Shown in pieces: positions 9,412-18,206 of a DNA stretch of 64,000 nucleotides. The translations under genes and the position numbers were made by a program. The stretch is taken from assembly GCF_000819685.1 (NCBI RefSeq), contig NZ_CDBR01000066.1:1-64000 (forward strand), in the 5' to 3' direction. Numbering within the stretch: the stretch's first letter is position 1; each line of letters starts with the position of its first letter. The notes beneath the pieces were generated by a model. It was not told where the DNA came from and searched no databases. It saw nothing but the letters and a program-made list of their open reading frames with translations. The DNA comes from Aeromonas allosaccharophila (GTDB lineage: Bacteria > Pseudomonadota > Gammaproteobacteria > Enterobacterales > Aeromonadaceae).

Positions 9412-10242
9412 ATGACCACGCAATATGCTATCCGCAGCAGATGGTCCATTCGGATCGGCCTGCTGCTTATGCTGCTCTCCCCTGCGTTGCAGGCCGACCA
9501 GACCCTGACCGTGGCCTGGAGCCATTGGCCCCCCTTCAGCCAGATCGATAACAAGGGCGAGCTCGACGGGCTGGATGTCAGCCTGACCCGCCAGATCCTC
9601 ACCCGGGCGGGCTTCACCCCCAGGTTTCGCGAGATCCCCTGGGCACGGGCGCTCCATCTGGTGGAGCACGATCAGCTGGATGTGGCGATGGCCGCCCTGC
9701 CACTGCCGGAGCGCCAACAGTACGCCCGCTTTTCGGCTCCCTACCGCCAGAGCGCGTATGTGCTGCTGAGCAATGACCCCATTCCCGGCCATCAGGATCG
9801 CTGGGCAAAGCTCGATACCCTGCCCGAGCTTTGCCACAGCAAGGGGCTCAAGCTTGGCAAGCTGCGCGGCACCCGCCCCATCCAGCAGATGGAGGAGTGC
9901 CCCGCCCTCAAGGGGGCAACCGAGTACAACGCCGATGAGCGAATGATCGATCTGCTGCTGGCCCGCCGCCTCGATGGCATCATCATGGAGTGGCAATATG
10001 CCCGCTACCGGCTGGCCCAATTGGGCGCCGAGGGATTTATCAGCTGTCAGCTGTTGCTGCACCACCAACCGGTCAGCCTGATGTTTGCCAAAAACAGCGT
10101 GAACGACGCGCAGCTCCTCAAGATCAACGAGGCCATTCACGCCTTGCCCAAAATCCATGGCAAGTTCTCGCCCCCCAGCTGTCGCCTCAATGCCGATCCG
10201 GGGGCCGCAGATCTGCTGACCCGCACCATCAGCGAACATTGA
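9412..10242 (+). CDS. Periplasmic solute-binding protein, family 3 (amino-acid type)
   Basis: A 276-residue exported protein with a signal peptide (basic start, hydrophobic residues about 15-28, cleavage near LQA-DQ). The mature part, beginning TLTVAWSHWPPFSQ, is the SBP_bac_3 fold (HisJ/ArgT type); DVAMAALPLPERQQYARFS is the usual family segment. No permease or ATPase is adjacent, so it may be an orphan binding or sensing protein. The ligand is unknown. The ATG at 9412 is preferred to a TTG three codons earlier. Confidence 0.78.
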   Translation: MTTQYAIRSRWSIRIGLLLMLLSPALQADQTLTVAWSHWPPFSQIDNKGELDGLDVSLTRQILTRAGFTPRFREIPWARALHLVEHDQLDVAMAALPLPERQQYARFSAPYRQSAYVLLSNDPIPGHQDRWAKLDTLPELCHSKGLKLGKLRGTRPIQQMEECPALKGATEYNADERMIDLLLARRLDGIIMEWQYARYRLAQLGAEGFISCQLLLHHQPVSLMFAKNSVNDAQLLKINEAIHALPKIHGKFSPPSCRLNADPGAADLLTRTISEH

Positions 10243-10268
10243 CGGGATAAACCATCCCCCGAAAATAG

Positions 10269-10294
10269 CAAAGGCGACCATGAGGTCGCCTTTG
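10269..10294 (+). terminator. Bidirectional terminator
   Basis: An 11-bp stem CAAAGGCGACC, loop ATGA and its complement, between the solute-binding protein gene and the convergent aroC. Confidence 0.75.
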
Positions 10295-10354
10295 TGTTGG
10301 TTACCGAACCGGATCTCCGAGCAGGAGCGATCAGTCGATAGGCAGCAACGCCGA

Positions 10355-11443
10355 TCAGCGCAGCTGCGGGGTATGGGTCAACACCCCCTGATTCTGGGCG
10401 CGATGGCGCAGCAGATGATCCATCAACACCAGCGCCAGCATGGCTTCGGCGATAGGCACGGCGCGGATGCCGACACAAGGATCGTGACGACCCTTGGTGA
10501 TCATCTCGATGGCCTCGCCTTCGGTATTGATGGTCTTGCCCGGCACAGTGATGCTGGAAGTGGGTTTGAGCGCCATGCTCACCACGATATCCTGACCGGA
10601 AGAGATACCGCCCAGAATGCCGCCCGCATGGTTGCTGGCAAAGCCTGCCGGGGTCATCTCGTCGCGATGCTCGGAGCCTTTTTGCTCCACCACCGCGAAG
10701 CCGTCACCGATCTCCACCCCTTTCACCGCATTGATGCCCATCATGGCGTGGGCAATGTCGGCATCGAGGCGGTCAAACACCGGCTCACCCAGGCCCACCG
10801 GCACATTGCGCGCAATGACCTGCACCTTGGCACCGATGCTGTTGCCCTCTTTTTTCAGGTCGCGCATGTATTGATCCAGTTCTTCCAGCTTGCCCGCATC
10901 GGGGAAGAAGAAGGGATTCTGCTCAATCTGCGCCGCGTCGAACGCCTCGGCCTTGATGGGGCCGAGCTGGGAGAGAAAACCGGTGATCTCGATGCCATGC
11001 ACCTGTTTCAGGTACTTCTTGGCAATGGCACCTGCCGCCACCCGCATCGCAGTCTCGCGCGCCGAGGAGCGGCCGCCACCGCGATAGTCGCGCTGACCAT
11101 ACTTCTGGTGATAGGTGTAGTCAGCGTGACCCGGCCGGAACAGATCCTTGATGTCGGAGTAATCCTTGGAGCGCTGATCGGTATTCTCGATAAGCAGCCC
11201 GATGGAGGTGCCGGTGGTCTTGCCCTCGAACACCCCGGAGAGGATCTTCACCTCGTCCGGCTCACGGCGCGGCGTAGTGTAGCGAGAAGTGCCCGGCTTG
11301 CGCCGATCCAAGTCTCCCTGCAGATCCGCTTCGCTTATCTCCAGCCCCGGCGGGCAACCATCGACCACGGCGCCCAGCGCCAGGCCGTGGCTCTCGCCAA
11401 AGGTGGTGACCCGAAAGAGTTGACCAAAACTGTTCCCTGCCAT
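10355..11443 (-). CDS. aroC: Chorismate synthase
   Basis: The last enzyme of the shikimate pathway: it converts 5-enolpyruvylshikimate-3-phosphate to chorismate using reduced FMN. The 362-residue protein begins [20 protein letters not shown] (first chorismate synthase signature) and carries the downstream signatures [20 protein letters not shown] and SSGQDIV. It lies 12 bases after prmB on the same strand, the order known in E. coli, so the two are probably cotranscribed. Its product feeds PabB, encoded at 19.9 kb. Confidence 0.97.
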   Translation of the reverse strand: MAGNSFGQLFRVTTFGESHGLALGAVVDGCPPGLEISEADLQGDLDRRKPGTSRYTTPRREPDEVKILSGVFEGKTTGTSIGLLIENTDQRSKDYSDIKDLFRPGHADYTYHQKYGQRDYRGGGRSSARETAMRVAAGAIAKKYLKQVHGIEITGFLSQLGPIKAEAFDAAQIEQNPFFFPDAGKLEELDQYMRDLKKEGNSIGAKVQVIARNVPVGLGEPVFDRLDADIAHAMMGINAVKGVEIGDGFAVVEQKGSEHRDEMTPAGFASNHAGGILGGISSGQDIVVSMALKPTSSITVPGKTINTEGEAIEMITKGRHDPCVGIRAVPIAEAMLALVLMDHLLRHRAQNQGVLTHTPQLR

Positions 11444-11455
11444 GCGCGCTCCTGC

Positions 11456-12391
11456 TTAGTTCTTGTAGATGGCGAAATGATCCTGATACTGCACCAGCTC
11501 GTCACGGGTCATCACAAAGACACCGTGTCCGCCGTTTTCGAATTCAACCCAGGTAAAGGGGATCTCGGGGAACTGGGCTTCCAGATGGATCATGCTGTTG
11601 CCCACTTCGACCACCAGCACGCCGTTATCCTTGAGGAAATCTGCCGCATGGGCCAGCAGACGCTTGGTCAGCTTGAGACCATCGGAGCCGGACGCCAGCG
11701 CCAGCTCGGGCTCGTGACGGAACTCGTCCGGCAGATCCGACATGTCTTCGGAGTCCACATAGGGCGGATTGGAGACGATGAGATCGTACTTGTCACCGGC
11801 CGGCAGATCGCGGAACAGATCGGAGCGGATCGGAATGACCTGCTGCTCCAGCCCGTGATCGTTGATGTTGCGCTCGGCCACGTTCAGCGCATCGACGCTG
11901 ATGTCGATGGCATCCACTTCCGCTTCCGGGAACTCGTGGGCCATGATGATGGCGATGCAGCCTGAGCCGGTGCACAAGTCCATGATCCGGGTCGGTTCAT
12001 GTTTGAGGAACGGCGCGAAACGGTCAGCCACCATCTCGGCAATCGGGGAACGGGGAATGAGCACCCGCTCGTCCACGTAGAACTCCCAACCGGCATACCA
12101 GGCCTTGTTGGTCAGGTAGGCGGCAGGTACCCGCTCCTGTACGCGGCGGATAATCAGCTCGGCAATACGGTGACGCTCGCTGCTGGTGAGACGGGAGTGG
12201 CGCATGGCCGGGTCTACATCCGGTGGCAGATGTAACGCGGGCAGTACCAGCTGCACAGCTTCATCCCAGGCGTTGTCGGTTCCATGACCGTAAAAAATCC
12301 CGGCGTCGTTGAAACGACTCATGGCCCAACGCAACATGTCCTGGATGGTGTGCATCTCGGCAACCACCTCATCGATAAATATCTTGTCCAA
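11456..12391 (-). CDS. prmB: 50S ribosomal protein L3 N5-glutamine methyltransferase
   Basis: An AdoMet-dependent methyltransferase modifying a glutamine of ribosomal protein L3. The 311-residue product has the AdoMet motif [11 protein letters not shown] and the catalytic NPPY motif ([11 protein letters not shown]). No ATG fits. I start at TTG 12391, which yields [10 protein letters not shown], aligned with the E. coli PrmB N-terminus as I recall it, and has GGAGG five bases upstream. The open frame continues further but would overlap the divergent smrB control region. First gene of prmB-aroC. Confidence 0.92.
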   Translation of the reverse strand: MDKIFIDEVVAEMHTIQDMLRWAMSRFNDAGIFYGHGTDNAWDEAVQLVLPALHLPPDVDPAMRHSRLTSSERHRIAELIIRRVQERVPAAYLTNKAWYAGWEFYVDERVLIPRSPIAEMVADRFAPFLKHEPTRIMDLCTGSGCIAIIMAHEFPEAEVDAIDISVDALNVAERNINDHGLEQQVIPIRSDLFRDLPAGDKYDLIVSNPPYVDSEDMSDLPDEFRHEPELALASGSDGLKLTKRLLAHAADFLKDNGVLVVEVGNSMIHLEAQFPEIPFTWVEFENGGHGVFVMTRDELVQYQDHFAIYKN

Positions 12392-12473
12392 ATCCACCTC
12401 CAAGTCGAGTAATATCCGGCCCGAGCCCAACTTATCTAGCGGGCAAGACGCATACCTAATAAATGAGCATCCG

Positions 12474-12998
12474 ATGAAAAAAACGCCCTCACCGACAGAC
12501 GAGGAAACCCTGCTGTTCCGCGATGCGATAAAAGGTACCCGGAAAATCAAGCAAGATACCATAAGGGCCGAGTTACGCCCGGTCAAGCAGAAACGCGAAT
12601 TGCGCGAAACCCGCGAAAAGCTTGGGGTTGACCACTATTTCAGCGATGAGTATCAACCCCATCTCGACGACGATGGACCGACCCGTTACGTGCGGGAAGA
12701 TGTGTCAAAATTTGAGCTGAAAAAGCTCAAGCGGGGCATTTATCCACCGGAGATCTACCTCGATCTGCACGGCATGAACCAGCAGCAGGCAAAACAGGAG
12801 CTGGCCGCCCTGCTCACCCTCTGCCAAAAAGAGAACATTCACGTCGCCTCGGTGATGCACGGCATCGGCAAACATATTCTCAAGCAGCGCATTCCCAGCT
12901 GGCTGGCCCAGCACCCCAATGTGCGCGCCTTCCATCAGGCTCCCCGCGAATGGGGCGGCGACAGCGCCATTCTGGTGTTGCTGGATATCGAAGAGTAG
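12474..12998 (+). CDS. smrB: Ribosome rescue endonuclease SmrB
   Basis: A Smr-domain protein; in E. coli SmrB cleaves mRNA between collided ribosomes. The 174-residue protein has a basic, charged N-terminal extension (residues 1-85), then the Smr domain with DLHG ([13 protein letters not shown]) and the [10 protein letters not shown] motif. The ATG at 12474 gives [11 protein letters not shown]; codons upstream in this frame overlap the prmB start and are unlikely to be used. It is divergent from prmB by 82 bases and convergent with the phosphatase gene. Confidence 0.92.
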   Translation: MKKTPSPTDEETLLFRDAIKGTRKIKQDTIRAELRPVKQKRELRETREKLGVDHYFSDEYQPHLDDDGPTRYVREDVSKFELKKLKRGIYPPEIYLDLHGMNQQQAKQELAALLTLCQKENIHVASVMHGIGKHILKQRIPSWLAQHPNVRAFHQAPREWGGDSAILVLLDIEE

Positions 12999-13014
12999 AA
13001 AAAGCAGCACTCAA

Positions 13015-13617
13015 TTAACCCTGCCCAACCGGCCGGTTGAATCGTAACGGTGATATAGATGAGCCAAGATTGACCGCCAGCATGCCGCCGTTGGGCAGTT
13101 GCCACTCGAAGAAGTCATCAAATCCGGCAATCGTTACAGCGCGGATCACCTTGGCGACCACACCGTGCGCCACCAGCAATATTCGCTCCCCCTGCATGGT
13201 CGAAACGAGCTCAGTCACTCCCTGTGAGATCCGGGCAATCACCTCGTCCAGGGTTTCACCACCGAGAGGTGCTTCCGTCCAGCGCCGGGTGATATTACGC
13301 GCCCACAGTTCAGGATATCGCGCCCTCGCCTCTGCCTGTGTCAGCCCTTCAAACAGGCCGACATTACGCTCACGAAAGGCTGGCGCAAGTTCCACAGGCA
13401 ATCCCAACTGGCGAGACAAGATGGCCGCGCACTCTCTTGTTCGCAGCAGGGGTGACGCCAGCAGCCGATCGAACGGCGGCAGAGCCACTGCGACTTCCTC
13501 AGCTAGGCGGGAGATCTGGCGCACGCCATCGTCATTGAGCCCGATATCCAACGCCCCCTGATAACGTCCCTCAGCATTGGCCTGCGTCTCAGCATGGCGG
13601 ATCACCACCAGTTCCAT
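13015..13617 (-). CDS. Histidine phosphatase family protein (CobC/GpmB-like)
   Basis: A 200-residue cytoplasmic protein of the phosphoglycerate mutase-like superfamily. The N-terminal RHAETQANAEGRYQG contains the phospho-accepting His of the RHG/RHA motif, and the second catalytic His is in LLVAHGVV near residue 148. The family includes alpha-ribazole phosphatase and broad-specificity sugar phosphatases; no cobalamin gene is near, so the substrate is left open. It is convergent with smrB, 16 bases away. Confidence 0.8.
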   Translation of the reverse strand: MELVVIRHAETQANAEGRYQGALDIGLNDDGVRQISRLAEEVAVALPPFDRLLASPLLRTRECAAILSRQLGLPVELAPAFRERNVGLFEGLTQAEARARYPELWARNITRRWTEAPLGGETLDEVIARISQGVTELVSTMQGERILLVAHGVVAKVIRAVTIAGFDDFFEWQLPNGGMLAVNLGSSISPLRFNRPVGQG

Positions 13618-14187
13618 GGTGCACTCCTCTTTCCTGCTATCTGCTTACTGGTTAAAACCGCAAGCGACTTCCCTGTCGGAAAATGCGATGACAATCCCCA
13701 TCCATCTCATACACCCAATCGATTATGTAATAATCGATCAAGATTACCTCGTTGGCAGTCAATAAACATCCGCTGAACTGCGGCCTCTCATCCGTAAATA
13801 AATAGATACACAACTTATTTACGCCCAATAATGCTACGGTCTGTTTTTGTTAAAGACATTGTGTTCAAAAACGATGTTATGGCATGGATTTACAGATGGA
13901 TATAATAAACACCCTCATCACATGTATGAGGAGGATGGCGTAATGGGTACACCATTCGAAAAAATTGTTTAGCAAAAACTCACACAATAACTTTCCGAGC
14001 TCATCAGGCAACAATAATCAAACATAACCATTGCCCATCAATAAAATTTGATATGCCCCATTTTGTGTCAATTTAAACGAGAAAAGTAAAGTTGGTTGAT
14101 CAGTACAGCTACACCACAACTACCTCGCCACATTGATGGAGTTCGTTTCAATAGCGGCAGCATATTATCCCCCACAGTCAAAATATC
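13618..14187. other. AT-rich gene-poor gap
   Basis: About 570 bases, markedly more AT-rich than the surroundings, without a convincing gene. It holds a 9-bp inverted repeat at 13718-13738 (ATCGATTAT, spacer GTA, complement) and a 16-codon mini-ORF at 13922-13972 whose internal ATG at 13943 follows an AGGAGG. Neither is shown to be functional. Confidence 0.5.
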
Positions 14188-14209
14188 TAAAAAGGGGGCC
14201 AAGCCCCCT
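14188..14209 (-). terminator. Terminator after the chitinase gene
   Basis: On the minus strand: stem AGGGGGC / GCCCCCT with a three-base loop, then a short T-run, 32 bases beyond the chitinase stop. Confidence 0.65.
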
Positions 14210-14240
14210 CTCCTTATCGATCAGTCAATGGACTATCTCT

Positions 14241-15715
14241 TTATTTGGTTGTCACCAACGCCCAGGGGCCACCTTTGGCGGGATCATCCCCCTGCGTCCA
14301 CCATTTGGCCTGATAGACGGCGCCCTTGTAGCTTACCTTGCTGCCAGCGGTATAGACCTTGTTGGCCTCCCAGGCAGCCTGACCATCAACGGGCGGGTCA
14401 ACCGGATCGACCGGGGCGGGATCGAGCTTGGCGACGATCCGCACTTTCGGCCAGTTCGCGTGGGAGCCGTAGAAGTTGGTCACGCACTTCTCGTAATCAC
14501 CCGGTACCAACGCAGAATAAGCGGTCTGGAAGCCCACCAGCTCGCACTCGAAGGAGTAACCGCCCGGGCGATCCGGATAGTATTTCCAGTTGCCATCCCA
14601 GTTGCCATCCCAGTTGGTGTAGAGCACGTCAGTAGCACCGTTAAGATTGAGGCTACCATAGGGGGTCTGCTGCCAGCAGGTGTTCTTCTCATCCGCCTTG
14701 ATCTGGATCTGGTAGTGGTTGGCCAGCCCTTCCCAGTAACGGATGCGATTGACCGGCTGCCCCTTGTCCTTGTTCTGCTCACCGCACTCGATGCCGCCGT
14801 TGATGACGTTGATGGTGGTGCCAAAGCCATAGCCGATACCGGCATCGGCTTCCCGTTTGGAAGGTACCCAGGTGCGATCAATCACGTGCAACATGGCCGG
14901 TTTCGGGGCCTGCGGGGTGAGGAAGAACCAGATGGCAGATGCGAGGTTGAGCCAGGAGTCCGCCACCAGCCCCGGGTTGTTGAGCAACACGGAGGCATCG
15001 CCGTCAAACATCGCCTCTGAGAAGGCGCCGTAGTTGAAGTGGTAGGAGAGCTGCTTGGCGCCACGGCCGAAATACCCCTGGCCAGTGCTGCAGGGCCACT
15101 TCTTGTTCTGCCAATCGTTCTGACCGCAGCCGGTGGTGTAACCGGTCTGCCCCTCTGACCAGCCCATCTCCCGCACATGCACCAGCGCCTGTTGCCACTC
15201 TTCCAACCCCAGCGGGTTATCGGAGACGTTCTCCTTGGCGATATGGCCACCGGTCTCCTGCGAAAAATGAGCAAAGGCCGTTACAATGGATTTTTTACAG
15301 ATGGCATCGGCATCACGCCCTCGGTATATTCGCCGCAGAACGCAGGAAATTTGCCGATGGCCCGCAAGAAGCGGACATAGGTATATTCCGGCGCCGCCAT
15401 CTGGGTTAAATATTCCCATTCAGATTGGGGAAATACCCGTTCAACCCGTTTTACGTTGTCAGGATTGCTTGCCAGACCCGGTTCAATGGCATCGACTATT
15501 TTATTTGACCGGGTGGCCAATGCCTTGGCCCATATTGCATACATGGGATTGACCGTCTTGGCTTTTTCCATGGCGGCCAGATCCGGTGCCGCAATGACAT
15601 ATCCCCCCGCATTTTGCGGATCGGGTTGAATATTCATGGCGGCACTCATTGTGGCATAGCTTGGCAATGCGCAGGCAGCGGCGATCAGCCAGGCGCAACG
15701 CTTGGGTTTGAACAT
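14241..15715 (-). pseudogene. Secreted GH19 chitinase, interrupted by a one-base frameshift
   Basis: The gene is read in two frames. The 5' part (start ATG 15715, SD AAGGA) encodes a signal peptide (MFKPKRCAWLIAAACALPSYA) and about 145 residues ending FCGEYTEG, then runs out of frame to a TAA at 15281-15283. The 3' part, from about 15316 down to 14241, continues with RDADAICKKSI, the GH19 catalytic region AFAHFSQETGGH, the family motif GRGAKQLSYHFNYG and a C-terminal CBM5/12 chitin-binding module with AKWW. Joining the two at about 15316-15320 restores one product of roughly 490 residues. A missing base near ACGCCC explains the break: either a real mutation or a sequence error. Unrepaired, the catalytic part would lack a signal peptide. 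Confidence 0.85.
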
Positions 15716-15955
15716 GTGTACCGTCCTTGTTTGGGAATAACGCGCTCCAAGAGTAGGTGTTCCAACAACTAAGTTCACGATGAGAATTAAGAAATAAACG
15801 GAATTTGTGAGCCATTTCACCTTGTGATATTCAGCGCAACTGAAACAAAGAAAGAGAACTCAAACGACAACGAAAAAGCGTGATCTGTAGCCAGTTTTTG
15901 CAAAGGTGGGACGGTCAGGCAACCTGTCACCTGCTCATTATTCGAGATGCAAAAA

Positions 15956-15984
15956 ATGGCTGACACGCTCAGCCTGTCAGCCAT
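15956..15984 (-). terminator. Terminator after the methyltransferase gene
   Basis: Stem ATGGCTGACA with its complement TGTCAGCCAT, nine-base loop, followed on the minus strand by a T-run (15951-15956). Confidence 0.8.
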
Positions 15985-16022
15985 CATCAATGTTCAAGAA
16001 GAATGCTCAAGAGAGCCGGACG

Positions 16023-17207
16023 TCAGGCGCGCACGGCACGGATCAGGATATTGCGCGGGGTCATGGGTTTGGCACAGAACTCCCCCACTTCGACCCGATA
16101 GCCCTGCTCTTGCAAAAAGAGCGCGCGATCCAGCGCCAGCCAGATCTCGAGAGGACGGCGAAACAGGTGGCGCACCAACTCCATGCGGGCGACATCGCCA
16201 AAGCGGCGTTCCCCTTTCGCCAAAAAGGCGGGATAGTCGAGTCCGGCGGGCAGCGCTATCGCTTTGCGCTCGGCAGCCCAGCCGCAGAATGCCTCGAAGG
16301 TGCCGGTCAGCAGGCTCTTTTGCATATTGGGCACCGGCAGATACTCATCCACACCACGCACCTGACGCTGCAGGCAGTCAAATCCGAGCCGCCACACCAC
16401 TTCCTGCTCCCGCAGGCGGGCGATCCGCGCGCCGCCGGTCACCGTCTCCTGCAGCGGCAGCTTGAGATCCGCCTTGCTCAACACCAGCTCGCTGGCGTTG
16501 GCCGCTGCCGACAGCGGGCGATAGTGGCTGCTGCGGATCAGGTGGTAGCAACAGGGAGAGATAGTCACTCCGCTGGCACTGCGCTCGGCCACCCGCGCCA
16601 GCAGATGGGTGTGCAGCTCGCCACAGGCATGGAGTGCCATGGCGTGATGTTCGGGGGCGATCAGCGCCGCCGACTCGGGGGCAAAGGCATCGGCGCAGGT
16701 AAAGGTCATATTGGCGCCATCCCGCTCGGCCAGCAGCCGCCCTTCGTCACAGAGCTGATCTTGCAGCTCCAGACTGAGGATCGGAGCCTGTCGATGAAGT
16801 GACACCAGCCGCCCGAGGTGGCCCTTGCCGGCACACCACTCCAGATAGGGGCCCTGATGGGCCGGCAGACAGGCGGTGAACGATTCGATCTGGGCCTGCT
16901 TGCGCCCCGGCATATGCAGCGCCATCTCCTTGCTGCAGGTGATGGGCTCCGGGGTAAAAGGGGCAAGCTGGCTGAGGTGCTGCAACTCGGCCCCCTCGGC
17001 AATCCAGGGGGCAAGCAGCGTGCTGAGGGCATCCATATCCGCATCGAGCTCCGCCAACTGGGTCAGCGTCAGCCCATTGAGCTGCGCCGCCAATTCGGGC
17101 GCCTCATCGGCAAAGGCCATGGTCAGATGATGATATGGCTGATATTGCCACCAGCGCCGGTAGCGGGTGAGCAGTCGATCCAGTTGTTGAAAACGTTGAG
17201 CCAGCAC
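16023..17207 (-). CDS. SAM-dependent methyltransferase (GSTCD-like, Methyltransf_32 type)
   Basis: A 394-residue cytoplasmic protein with a class I methyltransferase core: the AdoMet motif LEWCAGKGHLGRL lies near residue 125, and a later ISPCCYHL segment resembles the catalytic region of the family related to eukaryotic GSTCD. The N-terminal 110 residues are helical and specific to this group. The substrate is unknown; RNA or a small molecule are both possible. It is monocistronic, with a terminator downstream and divergent from phnA. Confidence 0.7.
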   Translation of the reverse strand: MLAQRFQQLDRLLTRYRRWWQYQPYHHLTMAFADEAPELAAQLNGLTLTQLAELDADMDALSTLLAPWIAEGAELQHLSQLAPFTPEPITCSKEMALHMPGRKQAQIESFTACLPAHQGPYLEWCAGKGHLGRLVSLHRQAPILSLELQDQLCDEGRLLAERDGANMTFTCADAFAPESAALIAPEHHAMALHACGELHTHLLARVAERSASGVTISPCCYHLIRSSHYRPLSAAANASELVLSKADLKLPLQETVTGGARIARLREQEVVWRLGFDCLQRQVRGVDEYLPVPNMQKSLLTGTFEAFCGWAAERKAIALPAGLDYPAFLAKGERRFGDVARMELVRHLFRRPLEIWLALDRALFLQEQGYRVEVGEFCAKPMTPRNILIRAVRA

Positions 17208-17329
17208 GAATGCCCCTGCCTTGCGGTCAAAAAGAGGCTCATTCTAGCGATCCCGCTTCAAATTGCACCCTCAATACCTTGTCATCAGCGCCACGCGACA
17301 ACACGGCCAACCAGTGACCAAGGGCAGAC

Positions 17330-17359
17330 CTGACAAAGTACGGGGTTTTATGCTATATT
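17330..17359 (+). promoter_or_regulatory. Candidate sigma-70 promoter for the phnA-like gene
   Basis: CTGACA at 17330-17335 and TATATT at 17354-17359, with an extended TG element (TGC) before the -10 and an 18-base spacer; 65 bases before the phnA start. Confidence 0.5.
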
Positions 17360-17424
17360 CCGCCCCCTCTTTCACGCGCCCCGCCAACGCGGGTCGCTTT
17401 ACCACTAGCTATGGGACCAACAAC

Positions 17425-18003
17425 ATGACCATCAACGCCATTCTGCAAGCGCGCGCGGGCGCCAAGTGTGAACTGTGCAGCGCCGAGCAGGCGCTGACCG
17501 CCTTCGTGGTGCCTCACTCCCCCGCCAGCGACGATGATCACAGCGTTGCCATCTGTGACACCTGCCGTGGTCAGCTGGAACAACCGGATACCCTGGTGGT
17601 CAACCACTGGCGTTGCCTGAGCGACAGCATGTGGAGCCAGGTGCCTGCGGTGCAGGTAATGGCATGGCGCCAGCTCAAAGCACTCTCCGGCAAGGGTGAG
17701 GTGTGGGCTCAGGATCTGCTGGACATGATGTACATGGAAGACGAAGCCAAGGCGTGGGCCGAAGCCGGACTGGCTGACGAAGATGACGACAGCACGCCGA
17801 CCGTTGACTCCAACGGCGCCGTGCTGCAAGAGGGCGACTCCGTCACCCTGATCAAGGATCTGGACGTGAAAGGCGCCGGTTTCACCGCCAAGCGCGGCAC
17901 CCTGGTCAAGGGCATCCGTCTGACCAACAACCCGCTCCATATCGAAGGCAAGGTCAACGGCGTGCAGATCGTACTGGTTGCCGCCTACCTGAAAAAGGCC
18001 TAA
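17425..18003 (+). CDS. PhnA domain protein (YjdM-like zinc-ribbon protein)
   Basis: A 192-residue soluble protein. Residues 11-50 hold a zinc-ribbon with two Cys pairs (CELC and CDTC); the C-terminal 65 residues (DSNGAVLQEGDSVTLIKDLDVKGAG, quoted in part) are the PhnA/YjdM domain. Despite the name, the E. coli homologue is not required for phosphonate breakdown and its role is unclear. The middle part is an extra acidic segment. The ATG at 17425 is the first that gives the domain from its beginning. Confidence 0.82.
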   Translation: MTINAILQARAGAKCELCSAEQALTAFVVPHSPASDDDHSVAICDTCRGQLEQPDTLVVNHWRCLSDSMWSQVPAVQVMAWRQLKALSGKGEVWAQDLLDMMYMEDEAKAWAEAGLADEDDDSTPTVDSNGAVLQEGDSVTLIKDLDVKGAGFTAKRGTLVKGIRLTNNPLHIEGKVNGVQIVLVAAYLKKA

Positions 18004-18051
18004 GCCAAGGGCGATTGCTCTGCTGTCTACTACCAAAGCACAAGTACAACG

Positions 18052-18080
18052 AAAAAGGATGGCGTCACGCCATCCTTTTT
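18052..18080 (+). terminator. Terminator after the phnA-like gene
   Basis: A 13-bp stem AAAAAGGATGGCG, loop TCA, complement, then T's. Confidence 0.85.
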
Positions 18081-18135
18081 TATACCCGCTTGCCGCAAAC
18101 GGCCAACCTGAGCCCATCACAGGCCAGCCAAAGCA

Positions 18136-18165
18136 ACAAGGCGCATCCGGATGGACGCGCCTTGT
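18136..18165 (-). terminator. Terminator after fumA
   Basis: A hairpin with arms ACAAGGCGC and GCGCCTTGT around a twelve-base loop, 42 bases past the fumarase stop. The minus-strand T-tract is poor, so confidence is moderate. Confidence 0.5.
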
Positions 18166-18206
18166 TTACATGGCCGATGCCGTTAACCGGCAGCGGAAAC
18201 GGTCAC

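Noticed and set aside
10280-11965. 561-codon frame antisense to aroC-prmB
   Set aside because: Composition typical of an antisense shadow; both real genes on the other strand are certain.
15281-15330. Programmed -1 frameshifting in the chitinase gene
   Set aside because: A -1 shift would join the frames, but the site (GAGGGCGTG) is not a slippery heptamer and I see no stimulatory structure; chitinases are not known to use it.
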